Positions 39,977 to 50,979 of a stretch of DNA of 64,000 bases are shown piece by piece; position 1 is the stretch's first letter, and each line of letters opens with the position of its first letter. The stretch is from Gracilariopsis chorda (taxonomy: Eukaryota > Rhodophyta > Florideophyceae > Gracilariales > Gracilariaceae). The notes beneath the pieces were generated by a model, which had not been told where the DNA came from, searched no databases, and saw only the letters and a list, made by a program, of their open reading frames with translations. The stretch covers positions 297,054 to 361,053 of the forward strand of contig NBIV01000049.1 in NCBI GenBank assembly GCA_003194525.1, read 5' to 3'. Position numbers and translations under genes: made by a program.

Positions 39977-40474
39977 GTGAGTATCACGGGTTTGAACTAG
40001 ACGAACTACAACAAGCCTCGAGGGTGCTTGGTTTTCTTTTTCGAATGTGGAGATTCCAGCGGCGCGCTATATACAGCGCCCTGAGCTGACATCGACGGAA
40101 ACTATCTACTGTACCCTATAAATATCTAAGTTAGGTTATTCTACCTAATTGAACTACAGTCCACTGGAACAAGTCCTTTGGAGTGGTGTGCCACGTGGCA
40201 CCAGTTAGAAACTACGAGTACTCGGTTAGGAATCTTCCCTAACATCCCATCCTTAGGAGCATGCATAGTACCCACTGTACTACATACCCCCTTTCTTGGA
40301 TTGCACCACGTCCTCGATGTGCATCACGCCTAAGTGCTCGTCTCCCTTAGTGATTCTGCAGGTCCGCTTGGGGCTTGTCTTGCAGTGGTGAGTCTCGTTA
40401 CCTCCATCGCAGGTACTGCCCTCGAATACGCTTTTCTCCCGTGAGACGTCCTGTAGGAGAATGACCATTGGGCA

Positions 40475-41287
40475 TGTGGAGTGCTGAGGTAACCAAAGGT
40501 CCGGGCTGGCAGAGTTCAGACCATAGCTGGCCTAAATATCCCACGTGGCCAAGCTGGGTGCCGAGGCAAGGGATACCAGGGGACTGTGAGAGTGCCAAGG
40601 CACTGTGGCCTCAAGTTTTATTATGTAGGTATTTTTACTTAATTTTTTAGGATAGTTTCCGGAGGTCAGAGCGCCTCGCCAGCTATGTAGGTTTGGCTGG
40701 AGTGCCGCCGATCTCCGAAGAGTAAAGGCAAGCACCCTCACCGTTTTCTTGCCGCCATATGCAGCCAGTAGGACTCCAAAGGCCTCCAAGCCATCGCTAC
40801 CATTCTCCCGACCTGTAGGGACTTGAGATAGCGCCCGCCCATTGCGCCTCGCTGCCAGTTGGTGCCCGCGTCACTAGTAGACCCAGTGGATTGTCACCAC
40901 AGTGGCTGGCTCTCTGCCGCTACTAACCCCTAGTAGACTACTACCCCAGTTGGCCAAAGGACGTAGTATTCTACTACAATTCTTCCCCTTTTCCATTTTT
41001 CTTTTACTCCTTTGGGTGGTATATCCGCCACTCACGTGGATTGCACTGGCCCTTGGGCCGCGCTACTCACTTCGTGTGCAACTCACCTCTTACCGGGATA
41101 TACAGGTACCCACTCCGTAGGATCACCTCTTCGCACCTCTCTGCCCGGTGGATACGGGATCAGCCTCGGTCTTCCACCCGACTTTGTTGTGCCTTTCGCT
41201 TGAGAGGGTTCTAGTACTAGGTACACCTCCAAGATATGAACCCGAACGTCTTCTTGGTGCGTCCCCTCTCGCGGATATTGCACTACA
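40475..41287 (+). repeat. Divergent solo LTR (related to types A/B), left boundary uncertain
   Basis: The right half follows the plan of the A/B LTRs: an AT-rich core (near 40615-40650), then segments similar to cacgtgg, acgggatcagcctcgg, gaacccgaacgtcttcttggtg, ending GGATATTGCACTACA at 41287. The left end is set only by the TGTGGAGTGC start and the expected length of about 800 bp. No internal region or clear target duplication was found. Confidence 0.42.
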
Positions 41288-42578
41288 GGACTTTAAAAGA
41301 AGAACAGAATTAAATAGTTGATTTGGAGTCAAAAAGATTACATTAAGGTACATTGTTTTCTCTTACCTCCACCGTGTGGAAACGCCTGTCAGATCAGTCT
41401 ACTTCCATCGTAATGATGACGAAAACAGAAGAAAACAGAGATTTTTCGGCAAAGAAGGAGCATGTTGACAATAGTTAAAAAAAAGATACGCTAAACAGCA
41501 TCGTGATAGATGAGATTAGTGCGAAAGGCGGCAAAACAATAACACAAATTGCGGATCAAAAATAGCGAGATATCGACGATAAAAATGCATCTACGGAGTG
41601 AGTGACACAGGAAGAGCAGCTATGCAAACTAAAAGCAGTGAAGAAATAAACAAGGAAACCAGGGCATTATTTAATTACTAATAGGGGTGCTAGTGCAACG
41701 AGAAATTGGGGGACAAGATAAAGCTGAGAATGAAGCACAAAATAGTGCAGTAGAGAGAGAGAAAAATATTGCATTATGAGATTGGCATACTGAGCGGAAT
41801 GATAGAGCCTTGTCATTTAATACCACACAGCCGAAGAAGAAAAAACATATAAGAAACAATATGCAAATACTTTGTGACGAAAAGCACAAAACTTGGGTCA
41901 GAGACTTTCAAATTAGAGGCATTTGCCCCTTGGCAATTCGATTCAGCCCTGTTCCAAAATGGTTTCTCACCCATTTGATGGTATATCTGCGGGCAGTGCA
42001 GAGATATTGACGTTTCATGACTCAAAATGAAGGTTGTTTGACATTTTCCACATCACGTTAATCGGCTTACGAAGCCTAATCTCGAAAACCCCATTAAAAA
42101 GCTAACGGTTCTATAAAATTATTTCTTTAGTTAACTTACCGTTGACTGTACCAAAGTTAGAATGCTACTTGTTCTCGTTTTACGTAGAAGGGAAAAGAGC
42201 TGCATTTTTGGTGCTGCTTAGGGCTTGCCGACTTTTCAAAATTTGCCAATGTACTATTAGAGCAGCTATTGTCACCAACATGGCGTTTACATTGGTTCAT
42301 ATCAGGCATACCACCCCCTCTCTTGCGCTAAGTGGAAAAGGCGAGGGGGAGGTGGGGCGCATATGAGATTCGATTTCATTTTAAGGACCAAACTCTTTTC
42401 GCCGATTCCGCCCCCGGCGCCCTCCATTGCGCCGCACCCGAGCCGCAGCACCGGCTTCACCAGCCACAGAAACATTCTTCGCCCTCCCCGCCCCACCCCG
42501 CTTCCAACTGAACCCCCGCAAAGGTTAGTAGTGTCCCCGCCACGCCTGTCAGGAGAAGCAAAGGTATAGGAATCTTGT
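41288..42578. other. Spacer with AT-rich and GC-rich parts, no supported gene
   Basis: 41340-42290 is AT-rich with a Lys-rich frame full of stops, probably a decayed transposon. 42370-42560 is GC-rich. The right end abuts the 5' LTR of gypsy copy C. Confidence 0.35.
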
Positions 42579-43373
42579 TGAAGTGCAATGCCCTCAGAGA
42601 GGGATTCTTTGTACTTGGTTGACTGCCCAAATGTTTCGGTAATGTAGTCATTGCATGAACTACGACCACTAATGGTGGATTTGACATGTGGGACAAGGAA
42701 GAGTCAATTGGCGGTTGGCCACAGTAGTGGGCATGAACCACCAAAGTGGAGTAATTTATTTAGTTCTTTTTATTATTTTTACACCCATTTCTGGGATGTT
42801 TTGTACTTAGTGCGCCGGCGGGTTGCCGTCGCAGCAGTAAAACTTGCCGAACAAGGTACCCTAACCTGGGGAATCGGCTCTAGACCTCACCCCCTTCGCG
42901 TGTTCTCTAATCCTCTTTGGAGGGAAGCTCCGTCGCATACTGGAAGTCTAACCCCCTTCCCTATCTAAAGGACCCAAGTATTCGGATTGTTATTTCAGCT
43001 TTCTTGGTGTTCGCCTGTATAAGGTTTATTTACCGGCACTGCCGTTAGTCTTCGTCACGACACTCCTGACTCAGCTCCCCCTTACTTTTCCCTTTACAGG
43101 GTGGCTTTCCCGCTACCCACGGCTCGTGTTCGCGCGTTCCACTAACGTGGAAACCTCACCTCTCTAAGGGACGACCACCCCCATACACCGCTCCTGGGGA
43201 TAACCGATTCTTGTCTCAACCTCCCTGCGCAAGTCGCTACGGGTGGCCTCCGCCTTACAACCCGACATAGTCGTGCCACTCCTGGGAGGGCTCTACCCAA
43301 CTGGGCTCACCTCTAACGAGGAAAGATCCCGAACGTCTTTCGGTGCGCTCCCGCTTCCGGGCATTGCACTACA
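42579..43373 (+). repeat. 5' LTR of gypsy copy C (type B)
   Basis: 795 bp, TGAAGTGCAATGCCC to GCATTGCACTACA, closely matching the LTRs of copy B. The primer binding site follows at 43377. Confidence 0.92.
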
Positions 43374-43376
43374 AAG

Positions 43377-43398
43377 TGGTCTCCCGACCTAGAATCGG
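43377..43398 (+). other. Primer binding site (copy C)
   Basis: Same 22 bases after the LTR as in copies B and D, beginning TGGTCTCCCGACC. Confidence 0.8.
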
Positions 43399-43489
43399 TT
43401 TTGGTGTTTGGTTCCCTCTTTCGAGGTGTTGTTTATTTTGTTTGTTTTCCGGATGTTCCGTTGTTTTCCCGTCGTAACGGTTGGCTCTC

Positions 43490-45643
43490 ATGTCTATGAA
43501 GCCCTCCTCTGCGGAGCCTGTGACTGCGTGCAGTCGCTCCCACAATGGTGGAGATAATCCCGAAGTTTGGTTCGTTTCTCGGATCCTGACTAGGGCTAAA
43601 TCCAGCCATGCTGGGGGTGCCTCGTCTAGGACTCCAAACCCACCCCGGGAACCCCGGAACTCCACGTCGACCCCGTTGTCGAATGCCATGGATGGTGCTA
43701 ATCCGGCTCCGGCCGTGGCCGCCGCCGCACCTGAACCCCGTCTGACGGGCGATAACACCCTCCAGGGGAATTCCCTGGAATCTCAGGTTCACGCTTTGTA
43801 GACCGCCCACGACACCCTTGTCGGGAATGACAAACCCTCCATGAGGTGGTGATGGACACCCCTACAAAGGTGTTCGCAGAGGATCTCCGTATCTTACGGT
43901 CCGATTTCAACTCTATGTTAGAGAGTTTGGGGCAACCCGCCACCTTCATAGAAGGAGTTGACTCTCGATTTGATAGAGTTCGTGCCCGTCTGGAGACGTT
44001 AGAGCAGTTTATCCTCATGGATAAACCGTCCCTGAATGATCCGGCACCAGCTGCGTCACACCACGACCAGCATGCTGGAAGAAAGAAGCGCCGTTATAAG
44101 CGGAAACACAAACGAGACCACTCGGATTCTGATTCTTTGAGATTATCGAATTCATCCCGAAACGGGTCAGATGGTTCTAATTCCTCGGAATCCGATTCGG
44201 AAGACGAGAAACGAGGCCGTTCTTCCCGCTCTAAGCGGTCATTTGCCACCCAAGGTGGAATTCGGACCCACAGCAAGGGGAGAAGACACCCTGGCCTCAT
44301 GGAAATAAACCCGACGAACCCGTTGTATCGGAAACTATTGTCGTACCGGTACTACCGGCTCAAATATTGCTCTTTAGGACGTACACCCCGTGGTACGGGG
44401 AAGGTGAAAGAGTGCATAAAACGCATGCAACTCTCACTGCGTAACCAGTACTTTACTGGAGAAGACCCAATTATGGTGTTGGACTTCCTTTCCCGCTTTG
44501 TAGCGGAAGTGGATATCCTCGGAATGAACGAGGGTCAAGCCTATTTGGCATTATCGTATTTCTTACGGGGAGTGGCAGAGGACCGGTACACCTCTATCAG
44601 AAAATCATTTCGTGCCTCAGAGGGAGGAGTAACCTGCTGGCCGGGGGCTGTACAATATTTACTGCGCTCCTATGCCACCAATACTGCCATTCAGGGGGGC
44701 AATCCTCGGTTTGCCAGATACTCGTCAGCGCTGAGGCGAGATTGAAACCGATTACTCGGTGCGCCTTAACAAGGCCTTTCACCGTCGTGGGAATGTACAC
44801 CCCGCAGGGGAACGTTGTACCATGTTCATCGACGGCCTTGACCCGGCAATCCGCAGTCTTGTCACTCGTTACCGCGAGGACAAGCGGACGGTCACCTACC
44901 TCAAGCTTGTTCAACATGCTCGAGCGGAAGGGGAAGTATTTCGTGCAAGAACTCCGAATCCTCGGTCTAGGCCCGCCAAGGCGTTGGTGCTGGAGAGTGA
45001 CTTCTCATCGCCCTCGCTTTTCGCGGATAGCACCCCCCAACAGGGATACGACACCGTGCATTTTGCACAGGGAGATGGTGTGTCTATACCAACCACGGAC
45101 TTGCCGTCAACGACGGAGGACACATTCGAAAAGTCGCAAGACAACCCCGTATTGTACGTGGGCAACAATCGCGTTCAGTCGCCACGAGTCCCGTTTATGA
45201 ACGGCCAATCCCGTTATCAACGGCCTGGATGGAATGACAACCGCCCGGCGGTACGCTTCTCCGATTCTCGGGATATTAACCGGCGCGTCGCCGTGTTGGC
45301 TCTAATTTGCCACCTTTGCTACACCCATGGCCATACATCCCCTCAGTGTCTTTGCTCACTGAAGGATATGGCCAAGGTGGTGGCAAATTACGAGGCCCTC
45401 ACTCCAGAGAAGAAACGTCCCGTTCCGACGGCTTCCTACCTCCGTGCTAAAACAGGCTTTTCGCATGCCTTGCCACATATCCTGCGTGCGCGGCTAGCTT
45501 CAATTAACCCGAATCGGGAAGTCGCGCAAACGTCCGACGCAACCACCACTTATGCAGATAAAAACCCCGGCCCCCGGAACGAAGCTCTCGTGGTCGAAGA
45601 TCCTGGACTACCACCTACGGCGGGAACCTCCCAGGAAAACTAA
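43490..45643 (+). pseudogene. gag of gypsy copy C
   Basis: ATG at 43490. The N-terminal part ends at a TAG at 43799-43801, where copy D has Trp (RALW). The frame then shifts near 43840 and again near 44700 in a G-run. Between these, readable frames cover the coiled-coil segment, the Asp/Ser-rich SDSEDEKRG segment and the capsid-like LLSYRYYRLKYCSLGRTPRG. The last frame (44759-45643) ends with an intact CCHC knuckle (CHLCYTHGHTSPQC). Ends TAA, followed by the hairpin TTTCCC-cttt-GGGAAA at 45653-45668. Confidence 0.83.
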
Positions 45644-45811
45644 TTGACGGAGTTTCCCCTTTGGGAAAGGCGTCTTCAGAGATGAGGCTGTTGACGCCCG
45701 AGGTGTCGCCGCCTTGCTCCCCGGTGAAAATCCTTTCAAGGAAGGACACCACAGACGCGGACTCTGCACACCTTTCTACGGAGTAAAAACACCTGGATCC
45801 CGGATAGAGTC

Positions 45812-47628
45812 TTGCTCATGGCCAAGCGCAACTACAAAGTTTACGCCGACCTTGGCCTTGACACCCATTTTATGGTGAGATTTCTAACAGTCCTGGACAC
45901 AGGTGCAGGCCCCAGCTTCATCTTGGAATCATTGCTACCCCCGCAGATGCAGTCTCGTATCCGTTCCAAAACGGTTCCTGACGTCGCAGATGCGAACAAC
46001 AATCCGTTAAGAACGGTGGGTACCGTCGACTTAGTCGTGCAGTTGGGCACCTCCGTGGTGAAACTCGACTTTAATCTTTGTCGGTCATTGGCCGCTCCAC
46101 TCATACTGGGATGTGATTACTGCGACAGATTTTTCGACGCAATCAGGCCCCGCCTTAGGCGTGTGGAACTCGACGACGGATCGTCAGTCCCGATCGTCCG
46201 TCGCCCGCTGAGGCGTGCTTCGCAGAAGCAAGTCCCACTACCTGCTGTGCAGGAACCACCGCCCGCGTCTCGCGAGTCCATCAAACTTCGAGTCGCAGCC
46301 TCGGTTTCCATACCGCCTGAGTCCCAAGTCTGGGTGCAAGTCAATTGCCGTCAACACGGTCTTCGGTTTATTCAACCTCTGTCCTCGTTATATGAGAAAT
46401 ACCAGCTCACGCTGGCGAACGGAATTTTTCACGTTACCCCGGATGCCCCTTTCCGGGTACTCGTTGCCAATCTTGGCCAACGCCCCCAGTATCTGGTAAA
46501 GAACCAAGTAATTGGAAGCGTCACTCCACACCCCCTTGGGATGCTCCCGATGAAGATGAAGACCACCGGTGTTCTTGGAATTGCCGCCTCTTCTGAGGAA
46601 GCCACCCCCACCACTGACGAACTACCGTCAAAGAAGGGAGAGGAAACCGTTGTTTTAGCGTCGAACACCCCGAATAAGTCGGAACCGACGGCCACACCTG
46701 TATCACAGGACCATGTTACAGCGCGTTCTGACCGAGTGGACCCCATAAAGGCACTCCAAGATATAGACCTTGGCCATGTGCAGGAGTCACAACGCGACAA
46801 ACTCCGTGCAATGCTACGGGAAATTACCACGATGTGGGATGGCTCGCTCGGCGAAATTAATGCTACGGAACACCGGATAGATTTTGTTACTGGGTGCACG
46901 TCCGATGGCACAACCCCCTTACAGGGCAGGACCGAACGCTCGGGAAGAGGAGCAGTCCCAAGTGGACAAAATGCTCCGCGCAGGTGTGATAGAGCCTGCT
47001 CAATCACCCTTGGGATACCCAGTTCTACTGGTTTTGAAGGCCGACGGAACCTGGAGGTTCTGTGTCGACTATCGCCGGCTCAATGCCGTGACTGTTAGGG
47101 ACACATATCCCATTCCTCGTATGGACGAGTGCATCGACTGTCTTGGAGACGCTACCGTGTTCACGGCTTTGGACGCTAATTGGGGTTATCAGCAGATCCC
47201 TGTTAGACAGGAGGATGGCGATAAGGCCGCGCTCACCTGCCACCCAGGATCGTACCGCCTCAAGATAGTGCCGTTTTGTTTGACCAACGCTCCCGTCACC
47301 TTTTAGCGTGCAATAGATATTCTATTGAACCGCTTCAAGTGGCGGAGCTGCCTGGTCTACCTGGATGATATTATCATCTTCTCCAATAATTTGGACGACC
47401 CTCTCACCCGTGTTAGGGACGTTCTGACCGTGCTCCGCGATGCGGGAATTACCCTCAAGTTGAGAAAGTGCGAGTTGTTCACAGATACTGTTAAGTATCT
47501 GGGACATATCATCCGTCCGGGAAGGTTAATGATCGAGAAGGCTCGAGTCAAGTACCTCGGTGAGGCTAAGGAACCCCGCACTCAAACGGAACTCCGCTTC
47601 TTTTTAAGCCTCGTTAACGTCTACCGAC
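45812..47628 (+). pseudogene. Protease and reverse transcriptase of gypsy copy C (cut by hAT)
   Basis: The LDTGAG protease motif is near 45895. A 20-bp deletion upstream (near 45780) moves the frame relative to copies B and D. A frame change near 46900, a stop at 47305-47307 (VTF*RA) and YLDD near 47360 identify a decayed reverse transcriptase. At 47628 the sequence leaves the element at CTACCGAC, the duplicated target of the hAT insertion. Confidence 0.83.
47621..47628 (+). repeat. Left target duplication of the hAT element
   Basis: CTACCGAC, repeated exactly at 53548-53555; uninterrupted copies B and D have it once. Eight bases is the duplication length of the hAT superfamily. Confidence 0.9.
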
Positions 47629-48018
47629 CCAGGAATCTTCTTGAAGGCAACTTTTCAACGCTTGACGGCAATTTTCTGCTACCTGTCCACATTGAAAACA
47701 TATGACACATATGTGCAGAACATTTAGATGTTCGAAAATTTGGATGACAAGTTAATGAATACCCATCTCGTTTGTCGAATACGAAATGATATCATGTGAG
47801 CACAGCAAAGTCATCTTTCTGCAAACTGTATTCTGCAGTCTTGAATCTCCAGCACTTAGACCTAATCCGCCATAGTCCATGTTATAATCTCGTTCTGCGC
47901 ACCACTTCCTGGTTCCCTCCCCGCGCTTGCGAGAGACTACCTTTCACAAACTCTAGCTCCTTTCTTTCTACACAACAAGTGCGAGTTTTCCTCTCCTCTT
48001 GTTCGAAACAGGATCAAC

Positions 48019-50502
48019 ATGGAAGGTTCTAATTTTAATGATGTCTCGGTTACGGCATCAGCACACAGCAACCAACACGAAACGACCTCTAGTGGAGGCA
48101 AAAAGAGAAAATGGTATCTGTCCAAATGGTTCGAACGTCCCCGAGACACTCGTATTCCAAAAGACCCGAATTCTTTGCATGAAACTTCAACCGACTCAGC
48201 GCCTTTATTCACAACTTGCGTCAGCTGGGAATGGAAATCGTATGCGAAAGTAGACAATGCTACTCAACTTGTCCATCACCTTCTACGGTGTCCTCAAGTC
48301 CCAAAAGACGTTAAAACGAGACTTCTACAGGAAAAGACATTACTCAAGCATGACCGCAAACGCAGAAGAGGACATTCGCAAATTTTTGGAACGCAAATCA
48401 CTCCTACAAAGCCGCGCTCATCATCTTTGTATATAAGTCGTGAAAACATTCAACCTAGTAATACTATCCAACGAAACGATTCCAATTACGGCACACTGGA
48501 TTTCGGTTCTGATGCTACCCTGCCGGTGAATGTGAGGGTGGAAAGCGAAGACTCATATCGAAAACGGACAACACTAAATGAGCTGGTAACACGGTTTGTT
48601 ATCAACAACATGCTTCCTTTTTCCACGCTTTCACGCCGTCCCGGGAAGGATCTTTTCTTCCAGATCGCTAAACTTCTGAATCCAGAGTTGTCGGAGCAAC
48701 TTCCAACGGCGTACAAGATGTCAGAGAGGAATTTGTCTGCCTACTATGACTCTATGCTTAATAGAGTGAAGTGCTCCATAACTTCTGCGTTCAACAGCAG
48801 TTACGGCACGCTTTTGTTTGATGGATGGACTGATATTTCCAATGAAAGCGTGGTTAATGTTTTGCTTTCGATCACTGGGGTGGAGCGTGTACGCAAGACT
48901 TTTTTCTTGCGTTCCATTTACACTGGTTCACAAAAGTGCGGAGCTCACTTCTATGCCTCTGCACTTGAAGAGGTCATGGGTTCGTTTGGGTCTATGGTGA
49001 ACATTTGTGCTGTCGTGGGCGACAACACTAGCTGTTGCGTGAAGGCCAAGCGGTTATTAATCGACAAGCACAACCATCTGTTGTCCTGTCAAGACCAGAC
49101 TCATGTGGCCAATCTACTTTTGCAGGATCTGGGTAGTGTGAAGTGGATAAGTGGTATACTACAAAAAGTTACTTCTATTGTCTCCGAGCTTCGCCGACAT
49201 CCGAAGCTCTACCATCGGTTCAAAGAGCTGAAAGACCAACATAACTTGAGTCTACTGGCAGATGCCAGTCACCAAGATGCACTGCAAGGGGCAGTAGACC
49301 ATTACGGGAGACCGGCGTTACCAAGAACTGCAGTGCTACCATGTAGAATGGCAACCACGCGCTTTGCCTCCAGCGAGAGTATGCTGCGTTCCGTACTGCG
49401 CAGCGAGAAAGTATACCATCGTTTAATTGAGTGCCCCGACTTTGAAAGCACTCTATATGGAGCGCGCGGTGCCCGAGGTCTTGAGAAACGCAGGGAATTT
49501 CAGAGCTTGATACAGGACCGTGCACTTATGCGTGATGCTTTAGATTTTTTCCACATTCTACGGCTTGTTCGTGAATATCTACGTCTATTTGACGACGAGT
49601 CGTCACTAATATCGGAGGTGTTTCCTGCTACAAGGGAGTTACGGTACCGTATATTTGTTCTACCTCTGAATGCCTTCTTCACCACAGACCGACGTGATGA
49701 AGTTCTCTCTGTTTTTGACGAAAGACTGCGTGGATCGACCCGACGAATACCGCTACTAACACCCCTTCATCGGGTTGCTTTTTATCTTGACATCCGCAGT
49801 ACTTATCAATACCTCTCCGAAGACAGGGAACATGTCTCTCAGATGATGAGGGATTTCGTCCGTTCTGATGTCTTCCCTATCGCAGAGAAAGCCCAAGATA
49901 GAGGAGGTGAAGACAGAGCGGTGCAACTGTTGTTGCAGGAGTTGAGTCTTCTTCGGTTGTCGTGGCGTTCATGTGGGACGGATGATACCAGGCGTAACCT
50001 TTTGTGGTGCTATAGCGACATCCCGCTGGTTTACTGGATAGAATATGATGACAAGCGGTCGCTGCTGCGCGAATTTGCGCTCAGAATTCTCGGTACGAAC
50101 CCCTCGTCCTCTAGCGTAGAGAGGAGTTTTAGCCACCAAGGAAGGATAAGGACATCTGTGAGGAACAGGCTCAATCAACAGAAGGTTATGAGAATGGTTT
50201 TCTGTTCATTCAATGACTTACTTTTTAGTGAGCGCTCACTTCGAATTGAGCAGGTGGCCAAACGCGAATACCAAAACATTCGTTTCGGCGGCTGGAATCG
50301 AAGCATGAATACAACACTTACCAGCTCGCTAACAACAACTTCTAACGTTACTGGCGAGTCCAATTTGTTCGAGGAATTCTTTGGATACGAAGACGGGGCA
50401 GATGGTGACATTGAGGAGATCGAGGAAGTGGAGGTAGATGATGTTGATGTTGATCAAGATGGCCTAGCCCTGACCTCGGAGGTTATGGACTTCTTCGGAT
50501 AA
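48019..50502 (+). CDS. hAT-family transposase (intact)
   Basis: 827 residues, one open frame. The N-terminal region has a weak BED-finger-like pattern (FTTCVSWEWKSYAK, then HHLLRCPQVP). The DUF659-type region includes LLFDGWTDISNESVVNVLL (catalytic Asp268) and CAVVGDNTSCCVKAKRLL (Asp335). The C-terminal hAT dimerisation block shows FALRILGTNPSSSSVERSFS (about 686-705), typical of the family. An acidic tail (IEEIEEVEVDDVDVD) ends the protein. It cuts and joins DNA at the element ends, giving 8-bp duplications. The unbroken frame suggests fairly recent activity compared with the host gypsy element, which is full of lesions. Confidence 0.92.
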   Translation: MEGSNFNDVSVTASAHSNQHETTSSGGKKRKWYLSKWFERPRDTRIPKDPNSLHETSTDSAPLFTTCVSWEWKSYAKVDNATQLVHHLLRCPQVPKDVKTRLLQEKTLLKHDRKRRRGHSQIFGTQITPTKPRSSSLYISRENIQPSNTIQRNDSNYGTLDFGSDATLPVNVRVESEDSYRKRTTLNELVTRFVINNMLPFSTLSRRPGKDLFFQIAKLLNPELSEQLPTAYKMSERNLSAYYDSMLNRVKCSITSAFNSSYGTLLFDGWTDISNESVVNVLLSITGVERVRKTFFLRSIYTGSQKCGAHFYASALEEVMGSFGSMVNICAVVGDNTSCCVKAKRLLIDKHNHLLSCQDQTHVANLLLQDLGSVKWISGILQKVTSIVSELRRHPKLYHRFKELKDQHNLSLLADASHQDALQGAVDHYGRPALPRTAVLPCRMATTRFASSESMLRSVLRSEKVYHRLIECPDFESTLYGARGARGLEKRREFQSLIQDRALMRDALDFFHILRLVREYLRLFDDESSLISEVFPATRELRYRIFVLPLNAFFTTDRRDEVLSVFDERLRGSTRRIPLLTPLHRVAFYLDIRSTYQYLSEDREHVSQMMRDFVRSDVFPIAEKAQDRGGEDRAVQLLLQELSLLRLSWRSCGTDDTRRNLLWCYSDIPLVYWIEYDDKRSLLREFALRILGTNPSSSSVERSFSHQGRIRTSVRNRLNQQKVMRMVFCSFNDLLFSERSLRIEQVAKREYQNIRFGGWNRSMNTTLTSSLTTTSNVTGESNLFEEFFGYEDGADGDIEEIEEVEVDDVDVDQDGLALTSEVMDFFG

Positions 50503-50979
50503 GTTGATTTCATGACACCATATCTTGAGGCCAGAAGTGAGTTCTCAACATCTGCATGCGATGGCACACTCGTTTCTTGCAGCTGAACTTCATGAGTAGA
50601 TGGACACTTTACTGATCAAGTGGGTCTGCTACAGCTGCTAATAGAATGTTAATTGTACCTACTTGCGTTTTGGCGAATAGTTTGTGGCCGGTTGTAAAAA
50701 AAGGCGAGGTAAAGAAGGCTTCTCTTGTCAGGTTGGAGTGAAAGGCAGCCGAATGGCACACAGGGAACGTGGTGATAGTGGAAGGAAATTCACATGTTTG
50801 ACGGGGGTTGCACCATTCTGGGATTGATAAGTTTCTTCGCAATTGCGAAGACAGGCGAAGCAGAGACGTCACATTGGCTTGGTTGTTCCCTGGCGTTCTG
50901 TGGCGCATGTGCTGCTTCAACGGGATATGTCTGTGTTCGCAGTATAGGTACCAATGTTCATTTCATGCTCTCCGTGTTC
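50503..50979. other. Spacer inside the hAT element
   Basis: Non-coding as far as I can see, between the transposase stop and the truncated RPB1 fragment. Confidence 0.4.

Noticed and set aside
40280-40600. Minus-strand frames upstream of the TGTAGTACAG site as the end of a copia-type pol
   Set aside because: No RNase H motif could be identified; only the polypurine-like run supports an element there.
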